Part shown: piece after piece, positions 31,650 through 41,621 of the stretch
Position numbering within the stretch: position 1 is the stretch's first letter
Layout of the letters: each line of letters starts with the position of its first letter
Origin: Fistulifera solaris
Lineage: Eukaryota; Bacillariophyta; Bacillariophyceae; Naviculales; Stauroneidaceae
DNA length: 64,000 nt
Direction of reading: 5' to 3'
NCBI GenBank assembly: GCA_030295235.1
Contig: AP026145.1
Coordinates: 898,883 to 962,882 of the forward strand
Position numbers and translations under genes: made by a program
Notes under the pieces: model-generated
What the model was told of the DNA's origin: nothing
What the model saw: only the letters and a program-made list of their open reading frames with translations
The model's database searches: none

Positions 31650-32956
31650 CTAACCCTCATAATCTGGAATAATCTCAACACCGGGCAGCTTATCACCCGC
31701 CAAGAGTTCAAGCGTGGCGCCACCTCCGGTGGAAACGTACGTAACCGAGGACGTCTTGTCAAAAGCAGCTAGGGCCGCCACACTATCACCGCCTCCAACG
31801 ACGGTAATAGTACCGTTGCGGGTCACTTTCTCGAGTTCGTCAACCAGCATACGAGTACCTTGATCGAAAGGGGCAATTTCGAAAACTCCCATGGGACCAT
31901 TGAAGCAAATCTTGCTAGATTCAGCCAATGCCGATTTGAAGGAGTCAATAGTTGCCGCACCGCAATCAAGACCCATCCAGCCTTCTTCAATTCCGGCGCC
32001 GACTTTCATCTCAAATGTCTTGGTGTCTTGAGGATCCATGGGACCCTTGGGAAATCCTTGCGCACAAACGGCATCGACAGGCAAAAGATCTTCTTACCAG
32101 CGGCTTCAGCTTGCTCTAACAAGTTCTTGGCAGTATCAATCATGCCTTCTTCGACCAAACTGGTACCAATGTTGATACCCTTGGCTTTCAAAAACGTAAA
32201 GGCCAGGCCACCTCCCAAGATCAAATTATCCACGTTACTAAGAAGGCCTTGGATGACGGGAAGCTTGGTACTGACTTTGGATCCTCCGATGATGGCCGTG
32301 ATCTTGTCGTCGGACGTGTGGCGGAAATCGAGAAAGGCCAGCTCGGAAGCGACCAAAATACCGATACCGACTTTACTCTTGTCCTCCATGCACGCCGGAA
32401 CACCGTGTGTCGACGCATGCGCACGATGGGCTGTTCCAAAAGCATCGTTGATGTAAGCATCGGCGTAACTGGCCAGAATTTGTGCCATTTCTGGATCATT
32501 CTTCTCTTCCTTCTTGTAAAAACGTAGATTCTCCAACACACAGATTTGTCCTCCAGACAATTGAGACACGATATCTTTCGCGTCGAGACAATCGGGAACA
32601 AATACGACATCTTTGTTGAGCAACTTGCCCAAGTACTCGGCAATGGGCTTGAGAGACAAGGACTGGCGTTCGTGACGCGTCGCATCATCGTCGGCGCCGG
32701 CTTGCACCAACTTGGGACGTCCCATGTGACTGCACAAGACGGCATTGCATCCGGCGTCAATGACACATTGAATCGTCGGCAAAGCGCCACGGATACGACT
32801 ATCGTCGGTAATGTTGCCATTGGAATCCATGGGAACGTTGAAATCAACTCGAATCAAAAGAGTCTTGTTGGGCTCTCCGAGGGTTTCGAGAACATCGTAT
32901 ACGTTGCGTTTGCGGGTCGCGCCGACGGGCATGGGAGGAATTCCGGGTTGTGACAT
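31650..32956 (-). CDS. PGK: Phosphoglycerate kinase (one frame break)
   Basis: Transfers phosphate between 1,3-bisphosphoglycerate and ADP in glycolysis. ATG at 32956 (MSQPGIPPMPVGATRKRN). Motifs: LLIRVDFNVPMDSNG, SHMGRPK, VLENLRFYKKEEKNDPEMA, NDAFGTAHRAHAS, IIGGSKVSTKLPVI, ILGGGLAFTFLKA. After GKKIF the frame fails. Adding one base to the AAAA at 32083-32086 restores PVDAVCAQGFPKGP and runs on through CFNGPMGVFE, TVVGGGDSVAAL and STGGGATLELL to the stop at 31650. Total about 435 residues, slightly long for the family because of a short N-terminal extension. No signal or transit peptide, so a cytosolic isoform. An intact enzyme is expected; the break is most likely a sequence error. Confidence 0.93.
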
Positions 32957-33537
32957 GATAGAAAACAAAGTAATGAACTGTTAAGAAGGAAAGGAAATCA
33001 TGTGAGACCGTGTCAAAGAAGAGAACGAAATCTTCGACGCTTTTCTACGACCTCGTCTGCCGTCGAAAACATGAGCAGAAACTCCCCACAAGCAACCTGC
33101 TCTCTATCCGCCTTTCCTTCCAAGCCAACACTATCAATTGGGTGGATATCAATTGGGTAGATTGCAGTACTATCATCGTACCTTAGGTTGTTATTATCAA
33201 TTCAGTCGATCGTTGTGTTTTTTCTTTGAACTTTATTATGTAGGAGATCGCATCTGCCGTCGAATGAACACGCTTCCAACACACGAAAAAGATTTGGGAT
33301 TCGCATCGATCACACTACCAATAAACAGTACACAGGCGCGCGGAGAAGCCTTCGGTCGAAGCTATTCGACAGAAAGTAGGACGCGTCACAAGAGTAAGGT
33401 GTCAGCTGGTCAGTCCCATTTCGATGACTCAGTCACGTGTAAGCTGTCACGAACGACGGCCAAATAATATTTATATGTGGCCTTCTTCTAGCAAAAATCC
33501 TATGCTTCATGTTACTCTATTCATAACAACGCTTCCA
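32957..33537. other. PGK upstream region
   Basis: No gene supported. A direct repeat ATCAATTGGGT occurs twice near 33132-33160. Confidence 0.4.
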
Positions 33538-34236
33538 TTAATTTGTCTTTTTAGAATCACCATGTTTTGCTTGCTTCCCCTTCTTGGCCGACCTAAACAA
33601 CCCTTCGACAAGGATTTTCCCCATTTTAATGTACCAGTACCAATTCAATGCATAAAATCCCATCACCGCCAATACAATCGGGTGTTGCCATTCCATACCT
33701 TCGTTCCGACATTCCTGGATCATAATCGGAATCCACACAATCCGACACATTGTATACACTAGAACAAATAATAAAAATTGCAATGGTTGTCGCGTCCGCT
33801 TGGCCCAGTGCATGAACGGATTGCTGAGTTCACACAGGGCTGCCTTACTGTTGGTGCGCAAATGCCGACATACCGGGTGGGTATAATTGGCGAGACCGAG
33901 TCCGAGACACAAGATGCCGTGCAGTAAATAGGGTCCATCGCTTCGGAGGCTGCAGTCGATGATATCAATCAAAAAGTAACCGACGGACCATAAAATACCG
34001 ATTCGTTCATTGAAACGAGTGTCGTCTTGATAATATAAACTCATGATTCCCAACGCAATGGCTCCTAAATTGTGTAAATTGTGTAAAGTTTCCCATTTGT
34101 GAAACGAGAATTGAGAGTAGCGCGCGTACGCGTACGCCGTCGTCCACAGAATCAGGGGTATACTGAAGGGTGCGATGGCAACGGGCGCATTGTAAGCTGA
34201 CCAAGCGCTAGTCAATGATTCTGTGAGCATTGTCAT
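33538..34236 (-). CDS. TLC-domain multi-pass membrane protein
   Basis: 232 codons from the ATG at 34236 (MTMLTESLTSAWSAY); the frame is open further upstream but enters the minisatellite side and lacks similarity. About six helices. HKWETLHNLHNLGAIALGIM, FLIDIIDCSLRSDGPYLLHG and LGLANYTHPVCRHLRTNSKA carry the pattern of the TRAM-LAG1-CLN8 fold (buried His, ELSNPFMH block), as in TLCD/TMEM136 proteins. Ends with a Lys-rich cytosolic tail (KKGKQAKHGDSKK), a possible ER-retrieval signal. Likely role in membrane lipid composition; ceramide synthase activity is not implied, since the synthase-type double His is not clear. Confidence 0.75.
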   Translation of the reverse strand: MTMLTESLTSAWSAYNAPVAIAPFSIPLILWTTAYAYARYSQFSFHKWETLHNLHNLGAIALGIMSLYYQDDTRFNERIGILWSVGYFLIDIIDCSLRSDGPYLLHGILCLGLGLANYTHPVCRHLRTNSKAALCELSNPFMHWAKRTRQPLQFLLFVLVYTMCRIVWIPIMIQECRNEGMEWQHPIVLAVMGFYALNWYWYIKMGKILVEGLFRSAKKGKQAKHGDSKKTN

Positions 34237-34382
34237 TGTGTTTCGAATTGTCCTTTGTTGACTTGTGTCTTTGTTTGTGATCGAATGTGGCTCTTTGTTC
34301 TTGGCATGCGTTGTGCGTTTTGCAAAGAAATTTCCCTGAAGCGCGACAGTCTGTCCGTCGTACATCGGCATTCGCACGAAAA

Positions 34383-34711
34383 TGTGTTGTTTTCACGTCT
34401 CCAGAAAATCTGGGTGAGTGTTGTTTTCACCTGTCCAGAAAATCTGGGCGTGTGTTGTTTTCACTTGTCCAGAAAATCTGGGCGGGTGTGTAACGGGTGT
34501 GACTATGTAACGAATAATTTTACTTGTTTTCACTTGTCCAGAAAATCTGGGCGGTTGTTGTTTTCACGTTTCCAGAAAACCTGGGCAGGTGTAGGAAATC
34601 GGGCGTGACTTACGTGTCCCGAGTCCAGAGATCTGGGCGTGTGTTCTTTTCACGTCTCCAGAAAATCTGGGAGTGTGTAGTTTTCACATATCCAGAAAAT
34701 CTGGGTGATTA
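34383..34711 (+). repeat. Minisatellite with CCAGA-AAA-TCTGG hairpin units
   Basis: About seven imperfect units of 34-38 bases. Each has GTGTTGTTTTCAC, a variable CxTxT, then CCAGAAAATCTGG and GGCG. CCAGA and TCTGG are inverted repeats around AAA, so every unit can fold. The array is split by the dispersed 34-base repeat at 34492-34525 and by a diverged unit near 34590-34640. It lies between divergent TLC and membrane-protein genes. Confidence 0.8.
34492..34525 (+). repeat. Dispersed 34-base repeat, copy 2
   Basis: 33 of 34 bases match 21547-21580, 13 kb away. Here it interrupts the minisatellite between two units, as an insertion would. Confidence 0.75.
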
Positions 34712-34743
34712 CAATCTATACCGCAAGAAACATGCGTTTGTTG

Positions 34744-34817
34744 TTCTGATTGTTAATTGTTATGATCGCCCTCTCATTCATTGTTAATTGTTATAATCGC
34801 CCTTTCATTCTGCTTAA
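34744..34817 (+). repeat. Two-copy tandem duplication of about 30 bases
   Basis: TTGTTAATTGTTATGATCGC-CCTCTCATTCA is followed directly by the same with A for G and T for C. A short local duplication just upstream of the next gene. Confidence 0.6.
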
Positions 34818-34860
34818 CGTAATCTGTCACTTTCTGATTTACTTCCACGAAAGAGCCGCC

Positions 34861-35322
34861 ATGAAGGAATGCAGTAACACGGTAGAAACAGCCATAATCG
34901 ATCAGATCGCTTGCATTCTGAGTTACAACGGTACGGTTCCGGATACGGTTTTAAATTACGCAATCTTGTCAGCACATTTGTACGCGGAACGCATCTCAAC
35001 CTCACGTCGCTCTACCGCGACGACTCTCTCCTGCTTCCTATTTGTTGTTGTGTTTCAAATTGTACTGTGCTTGGTGGTAGGATGTTCCGGCATCTCCATA
35101 ATCTGGTGTGCTTGTTTGGGATGGCAGTATCGGCAACTGCCTCTGTGGTTAGGTATTCTCGACGGTCTACTGCTCCTGTATTATGCCGTAACAGCGGAAT
35201 GGATTACGACCGTTGCACATGCTTGTGCGATTGTTATGGGCCAAGGCCTCTACACGTTGTCTTTGTATGCGGAAGAGTCGTTACAGCAACGACCTTTGTA
35301 TCGCCCTATTGATACGAAATGA
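34861..35322 (+). CDS. Small multi-pass membrane protein, unknown
   Basis: 153 codons from the ATG at 34861, which sits in a strong context (GCCGCCATGA); the upstream open frame is repeat DNA. MKECSNTVETAIIDQIACIL is a helical cytosolic start. Hydrophobic segments: TTLSCFLFVVVFQIVLCLVV, ISIIWCACLGW, PLWLGILDGLLLLYYAV and ITTVAHACAIVMGQGLYTLS, so three or four helices. No transporter or enzyme motif recognised. Confidence 0.6.
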   Translation: MKECSNTVETAIIDQIACILSYNGTVPDTVLNYAILSAHLYAERISTSRRSTATTLSCFLFVVVFQIVLCLVVGCSGISIIWCACLGWQYRQLPLWLGILDGLLLLYYAVTAEWITTVAHACAIVMGQGLYTLSLYAEESLQQRPLYRPIDTK

Positions 35323-35421
35323 AGGAAAGAAGATAAAAAGTAATGACTCGTGATTACTATGAAAGAGAGAAATCTACGATCAATTTACATGTATCAGGAA
35401 ACGCCGTCGTAGCATCCATTT

Positions 35422-36347
35422 TCAGGCTTTCCCAACCGAAGTGTTGCAGCAACAATTTTCACATTCAGTTGCAGGCGGGGATATCGCTTTCGCGTTTTCG
35501 AGACAACATGATTTTGCGCAACAACAGCAACTACCGCACGAATGTAAGCATTCCAGATGTTTCAAGAGAAAGATTTCAATTTCTTTTAGATCACTCGATC
35601 GAAAGATCCAATACATCACATACCACACGGTAAGAAGCATTCCCCAAAAGGCCCCATAGAAAGCTTTGAACCATCGTGCTGTGCACTTTTGATGCTGAAG
35701 CAAGGTTGCCATGTCTTGCCAGTGATGCAAGGCTCGACTACAAGAAGGATGGACGTTTTGCTCGATCCATGCGTTTTGCAAACAATCACTGGGAAAGCTT
35801 GTAGCTACGATCGGAGAGGAATGGCTCACAGGAGATTCTTCTGTCAAGCGACGGCGACTGGTTGATGTGCGAAGATATTGTGATGCAGCAACCGAAAAGG
35901 TAGTACGAGGAACAGAACCTGTTGGTGATGTTGCTGAGTCAAGTATATTGCGTTTTTCAGTGCTGGAATCCAACGACTGAATCAAGTGAGGTGCACTGTC
36001 TCGTTCTAAAGCCAAAGTTAAAGTCCAGACGTCCATTTCCGGCGTTGCTGCAGCATGTGACGCCTCGGATGAGCCGCACAGTTCCCGCTCGTCTCGAAGA
36101 CACAGATCGTGCACCGCTTCGTACGCCGCCTCCACATCTTCATAAGCTCTATTCCAGTAGTCGTTAAGCACTTGATCTGTGAGAAATTTAATAGAACGTT
36201 ATGGAAATTTCAAGTACATGAGAAATGATGGAAGAGTAAAGATAAGAAAGAGGCGTTTCTTCATTTCTTACATTGTCGAACGACCGAGACAGAGCACGCA
36301 ATCGTCAATAAAAGAGTGAGAAACGACTGAAGCCTTGTCATTTTCAT
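35422..36347 (-). CDS. Single-pass membrane protein with Cys-rich tail, paralogue A
   Basis: Two exons: 36347-36272 and 36176-35422, intron 95 bases after one base of a codon (phase 1); 276 residues. Signal peptide MKMTRLQSFLTLLLTIACSV. Luminal part with YWNRAYEDVEAAYEAVHDLC, RRRLTEESP and CLQNAWIEQNVHPSCSRALH; membrane helix at about 197-217; then a short tail rich in Cys (CGSCCCCAKSCC and CENCCCN). It shares exon structure, intron phase and the RRRLTEES and W-x-x-CSRAL blocks with the 39.8 kb gene, so the two are paralogues. The tail suggests metal binding on the far side of the membrane. Function unknown. Confidence 0.75.
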
Positions 36348-37239
36348 TCTTATTTATAGAGATATAAAATAAAGTCGTTTATCAATTGCAAGGCGTTGAT
36401 TACTCGTCCACTTTCGTTGCGTGTTATTCGACATGAGAAATGAGAACCCACCAAGCTCTTTTTTCTGAGAGTCACCTCTCCCGTGATCCTTTTCCCTTCA
36501 AAACTCGTGCCAGCGAAAGCTGCATGTCAGTGCCGGTGTTCGATGGTGTTCGTCGTGATACTCAATTGTTTATAGTCCCGTTCCAGTGCGTCCGTGTCTG
36601 TTTTCCTATGAGCAATCTTACCGGTACCCAATGTGTTATCTGAAAAACTTCAACTCGTGACTGTAAAGCAGTCGTGAAGAAAGGTAATATACATTCGGAG
36701 CTATAGTAAATATGAACGACAACCATTTACGCTAGCCTTTTTGACCGTAAAGAATCGGTGCATGAAATACCAAGTGAAATACAATAAGTGCTGTTGTTAA
36801 TACTTGGGTCGTGATAGAAAAGAATTTAGTTGAAAGGGTTGCAGAAAGACTGGAGTTGAACTTCGAACTACCAATCGAGCTCGAAAAACTGATTATTCAT
36901 GGCTGAGCGAAATATGAAAGGCAGCAATCTCCAAAGCCATTTGGACGTAAGGATACGTTGTCTGCATTGCAGATGTGTTGCTTACATCGTAATTTACTTT
37001 CGATAGACCTAAATACATTGTTGCGTCGCATGCTTGCAATACAGTAGCGATGATTCTTCAATTTCAATTGCTACTATGAGCTGAAGTGTACTGTAAAGGT
37101 ATCTCTCGTTTTGCGTAATGCAGCGCGCATTTTGCACTTTTGCATTGTCATTGTTGTGTAACTCATCATACGCTTCCATCATACGCAAGGTTGCAGCTGA
37201 TTGAAGCGATAATTACTACGACGAATTATAGCCTTAAAG
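36348..37239. other. Intergenic, no gene seen
   Basis: About 890 bases between divergent genes; only short frames without protein-like character. Confidence 0.4.
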
Positions 37240-38817
37240 ATGCCGTATCGACTATCAAAGTATGATAGTCTTTTGGAGGTAATTCCAGAGGAATTACGAA
37301 CTCCCGAACAAGTCGCTCAGTGGCGCGGCGGGCACCAAACGCCTACTTACAAACTGCGTAGAGACCCACGAAATTTCTGCGAAGTCGAGCGGTATGAAGA
37401 AATGACAGCCATCTGGATGGAAAATGAGACTCTTGTACAAGTGACGCAAGGAGTAAGGTTCCCTCATTTTGACAAATTTCAAAACGTTGAAAATAGCCTA
37501 CGCTTGGTGGTCGCTTTGTTCAACCCCACAAGGAATATCGTGATTGAGATATCAGGAAAAGCTGATGACGCTGTTGCGGATACAGCCATGTACTGGTGGA
37601 GTCTACATTGCCCGAAAACTGCGACCCTTGCCTAAGAATCGACAATCAATGTGATAAGTTTGACTTCGGAACCATCAAAATCAAGCATCTGGCTACACTT
37701 TTCGCGCGTAATCCGACCCGACGTTTACGAATTAACGGTGTGAAACTGAATTCGGATCAGCTGTCCTTTCTAGCCACTAGGGATCACCCGATCGATTTGA
37801 CATTCGAGTACTCAAACGTTCTGGAAGATGAGGGTGATGCATTTGTGCGATCGCTTCAGATTCGGGAGCTCCCTTTTGGCTCGCTTCACTTTCTTGGCAC
37901 AGCTTTTCCCATAAGTGATGATAATGTTGAGCGACTTGTACAGCTACCGATTTTTGATAAGCTGACGCTACCGGAATGGGACGATGACAGAGAATTTCTC
38001 CCCTTTTCAGCCCGGTGAGGGCATTGGAATACCGAATTCATACCAGCAAAGTGCAGGCAGCCAATATTCAGGCTATAAATGTCGTACCTGAGGACCTGAC
38101 CGTCAAAATATGGATCGACGATTGGGACGATGGAGAGGAAGAAGCTACTTTGTCTTTGCTTAGTCGGCTGGCTGGTAGCGGACAGCTCCATCACCTTGGT
38201 GTGAAGTTCGAAGGCGGAGGCATTGATTTTGTTGAGCCGAATCACTCGAAAAGCATCTCGGAAGAACTTATCAAAACCGTGTTAGCAAACAAAGAGCTAG
38301 TATCCTTGGATATCGACGTCAGCTTCATTTTTCAGCAAGTTCATTTGACGGAATTTTTAGAATCGCTGGATGATCATAAAGCGTTGCATACCGTCACGAT
38401 TGAAGTACACGAAGAAGACGTAGACTTCTCCGATAGTTCGTGGTTGAAAATTCTGCTGTCTCGCAATCGACGCATTGAAATATATGGCGATTGGATGCTT
38501 TCTGTCATGAATTGGGACGACCTTCATAAGGTGCATTCTTTCAACCGTTTTTACACTGGATGCAAATCTCTTAAAGAGTCAACGCGTTCCTTCCGAACAA
38601 AAATGTTAGTGACAGCCCTGGAAGAATGCGCTTGTCAAGACTTTAAGCGCACCGCCTTCTTGCTGACCAGCTCACCGACTCGTTGTGCGAATTGATTCAG
38701 TCGGTAATCCTTGACGTCGGCGACCTCACTGATGAGGATGAAAGCGAGTTCTCGGTTGATTCTTTTGAGCGATCATCTCGCATGAAACGTATTAGAACGG
38801 ATTATGACAGAAAATAG
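37240..38817 (+). CDS. Repeat-scaffold protein of unknown function (three frame breaks)
   Basis: ATG at 37240 (MPYRLSKYDSLLEVIPEELR). Four consecutive frames join by adding one base at each of three sites: near 37598 (GGTGGAGT), 38014 (CCCGGTGAG) and 38660 (TTCTTGCTG). All three are single-base losses. The joined protein is about 526 residues, ending RMKRIRTDYDRK. The middle has leucine-rich alternation (GQLHHLGVKF, ELVSLDIDVSF, ALHTVTIEV), like irregular LRR strands. The end, FNRFYTGCKSL then DFKRTAFLLADQLTDSLCEL, resembles a C-terminal block I associate with a multi-copy diatom family, a recollection that needs a search. No enzyme motif. Three breaks leave pseudogene decay possible. Confidence 0.55.
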
Positions 38818-39156
38818 GATCTCTAGTTCAGTCGCGGATTCGGTCTGACTCATTAATTGCTCTGGTAAAGCGCTTTGCTTGGAATCACCAGTGAAACCAA
38901 ACAGCTAGGCATTGCTGTTGACAATCTATTTGAACGACATCAGTTTAAGTAGTTGTAGTAGACTTTTCTCCAACTATAAACTCGAGTTCTATCCCAATTT
39001 AAGCTACGAAACTTGCCAACAAAAACTTGTCAAAGGAAAAAGCATTACGGAGTATAACATTGTAGACTAGGTCTACTACAAGGTGAAATGAATTAATAAT
39101 ATATATTTTCCTCTATAGATAAACGTGAGATGCTCGTCTGTCTCTCTGATTGAACT
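38818..39156. other. Convergent spacer
   Basis: No gene supported. Confidence 0.4.
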
Positions 39157-39316
39157 TTACGAAGTACTGGTGTGCGTTTTGCAACAGGGGCACTCGGAGC
39201 AGCATTTGCAATCATCCGAGCGACTGCTATCATTTTTACAGCAGTGGCAGTTGTCACCGCACTTGCAATCGGGGGGAGCCGCATGGGCAATGAGTTGTAG
39301 GCGCGGAGGAAGTCAT
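39157..39316 (-). CDS. Metallothionein-like small Cys-rich protein (one frame break)
   Basis: ATG at 39316 reads MTSSAPTTHCPCGSP and then loses the pattern. Dropping one base from the run of six G (C on the coding strand) at 39271-39276 gives DCKCGDNCHCCKNDSS, DDCKCCSECPCCK and a stop at 39157. The 52-residue product has 13 Cys, nearly all in C-x-C or C-C pairs, with no aromatic residues. C-K-C-G-D-N-C-x-C is a hallmark of algal and plant metallothioneins, which hold Zn, Cu or Cd through thiolate clusters. The alternative is that the gene is dead. It sits between the two Cys-tailed membrane proteins, and points the same way as both. Confidence 0.7.
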
Positions 39317-39790
39317 GATTGCGGATCGTCCTGTCTTACTTCTTCAAAAGAAAACGGGACATCAAGAAATAATGAGGAAAGAGTTGAAATAGTATCAAAC
39401 GGCGACGACAAACATGACAAGCGAGAACGTTCAAAGCTCAATTCACAAAACGATTTCTCCCGTAATGCGATGCTTACCTTCTCGTTTGTGAGTGCGAGGA
39501 AAATGAAAGTAAAGAGCATTTAGTTTTGTTGTCATGGGTTCACGCTTCGGAAAAGATATCACGGCGAATTTCCATCGAAGAACCTGTTTTCAATAAGAAC
39601 TACAATCTCGTCCTTATTAAAGGGGAACTCTTCCGATGAAAGATCGTGCATAATCGATGATTAAGATATGCGTGTTAGAGTGGATTTTAATGTATACGTG
39701 ACCTGAAGAGGATTTACAATCAGAACACAAAGTAAACCGAATCTTGGACTCACGGGCATAAATGAGATTGTAGAAATAAGAAGAAAAAAA
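39317..39790. other. Metallothionein upstream region
   Basis: No further gene supported; should hold the metallothionein promoter. No canonical metal-response element (TGCRCNC) was picked out by eye with confidence. Confidence 0.35.
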
Positions 39791-41109
39791 TTATACGACG
39801 AGTATGCGAATCAACGTTTCGTCGTCATTTGTCGTGGGCAGTTTAGAAGCGGAAGAGGATCCACCACCGCAGCACGAAGCACAAGCTGCACTACAGAGGC
39901 CCGTGCCGTTGCAACAATTGCAGCAAGTTTCACCAAGAAACGGATTGTCGGAAGAAGTCTTGCAGCAGCAGCAAATGCAAATATCGGCACCCTGCGCATC
40001 ACGGTTGCTTGCTTGCTTACGCTCCGAGCAGCAGCAGCAACTATCACTGCAGCAGCAGCAATCTTGAGAGCAGCACTTGGTTTCGTGGCAGCAGCCCTTT
40101 CCATTGCAGCATGCTCCTGCGCTGCAGCAACATTTGCCGGAGCAACATTCACCTGCGCTGCAACATCCCATGCTATTGCAACAATCATCTCCAGAGCAGC
40201 AGCAACAATTGCTACCGGAGCAGCATCCACCTTCACTGCAGCAGCAGCAGCCGTTACTGGAGCAGCATTTATTGCAGCACGAGCAGCAAGAACAAGCATC
40301 GGTTGCCTGAATCATCAATCGTTTCATGATTCGAAACAACATCCATACGGCGTATCCAAACCACATGGCACAAACGAATATCAGCACCGTCTGGCACATC
40401 CATTTATGCAAATTCTGCATTTCCCTTGTGCTTTGCAAATGATTCAAGGCTCGGCTACACTCGCGACGCACGCCTTGTTTCATCCAAGCCTCGTACAAGC
40501 ACAAATCCGGGAAGGGCGACGACTTGTGAGTGCAGGGAAACGACTCTTCCGTCAAACGACGATGACGCATCGTCTCGCTGCGCAGCTGAGTTTCTTGCAT
40601 TTTCGCGACGTCATCGGAAGTCGATGCTTGGGGAAGCAATAGGAGGTCTCCGGCTTGTTCGCCTTCGTGATGATTCTCTTGATGACGATTGTCATGAATC
40701 CAAATCCAAGTGGTCGTAGAACCCACAAAGTGCGGAATACTTTCGGCTTGTTGAGATACCCACAAAAAGGTCATCAAAAGATTCGCTTCTTCCATGAGGA
40801 ACGAAAATTCGGGAGTATTGTAGTAACGCGGAGATTCACAGAATCGCCATTGATCCAGCTGACACTGTTCCTGGGCCATCTGATACGCCACAGCGACGTT
40901 TTTTTGCGTCATATTCCACGACTTTTTCATTTCATATACTAGCGGCGTTTATAAGGGGTAATTTAGTGTAAAAAGATTAAGCAAAACGAAAAGCAGAAAG
41001 AGTGTCAGGCCATCACATCGTGTGAGACGCTCGATCTTCGACATCTATTCTGCTTACATTGATAGATATTCGCCAAGAGAACAATCGCTAAGCCGTACAT
41101 GTGTTTCAT
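39791..41109 (-). CDS. Single-pass membrane protein with long Cys-rich domain, paralogue B
   Basis: Two exons: 41109-41058 and 40938-39791 (119-base intron, phase 1); 399 residues. Short signal peptide MKHMYGLAIVLLANIYQ; luminal part with SWNMTQKNVAVAYQMAQEQC, RRRLTEESFPC and CLYEAWMKQGVRRECSRALN; membrane helix at about 200-222. Then about 145 residues (232-375) in which Cys is the commonest residue, in units such as CCSCCNKCC, GCCCCSEGGCC, CCSGDDCC and GKGCCHETKCC. The match to paralogue A covers everything before the Cys domain, so the domain has expanded here by short repeats. Likely a membrane-tethered metal-thiolate sponge or carrier. Confidence 0.8.
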
Positions 41110-41621
41110 GTTGTTTGCGCTTTTTATTTTGTATGGAAAATGACTGATAACAGAAATCGCAACACTTTGAAATGAATAAAGAAGGCTGCAAATGGGAGAA
41201 ATGAGGCGCCAGCGGCGGTGTTTTTTTACACAAAAATCGTGTAGATATCGTACCTGGTACAGGGCGTCAAGTTCCGCGACGAATGCGCGTGCTGTTTTTA
41301 TTGTTCAGAATGATCAGTAGCGCGTCTTCATTCACGAATAGTTGACCTCCTGAAATATGTCGCACCAGGAACAAAACAAGCGATGGTCAGCGATGCCGAA
41401 CCGGCACTGCTCTTTTATAGTAGACAGTACTATCGCAACAGCCCACGTCACGAGCGAACCGGTTTGGCGTTGTTGAAATTTTTTTCGAAAAAAGGCCACG
41501 GAAAAGACACGCACAAAACCATTGGCAGTTTGTGTTTTCATGTTATTCGTTCTCTTCTTTTGTGTTTGTTTATAGAAACGTCTTTCTATTCAGTCATATT
41601 CTATACTCATAAAGCAACAGC
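41110..41621. other. Divergent intergenic region
   Basis: Upstream of both paralogue B and the plastid protein; no gene supported. Confidence 0.4.

Noticed and set aside
34383-34608. Open frames through the minisatellite read as Cys/Phe/Ser peptides
   Set aside because: They are repeat translations with no start context and differ in frame from unit to unit.
40013-40642. Ala/Gln-rich plus-strand frames over the Cys-rich gene
   Set aside because: They are complements of the Cys codon repeats (TGC read as GCA or CAG) with no start context or domain.
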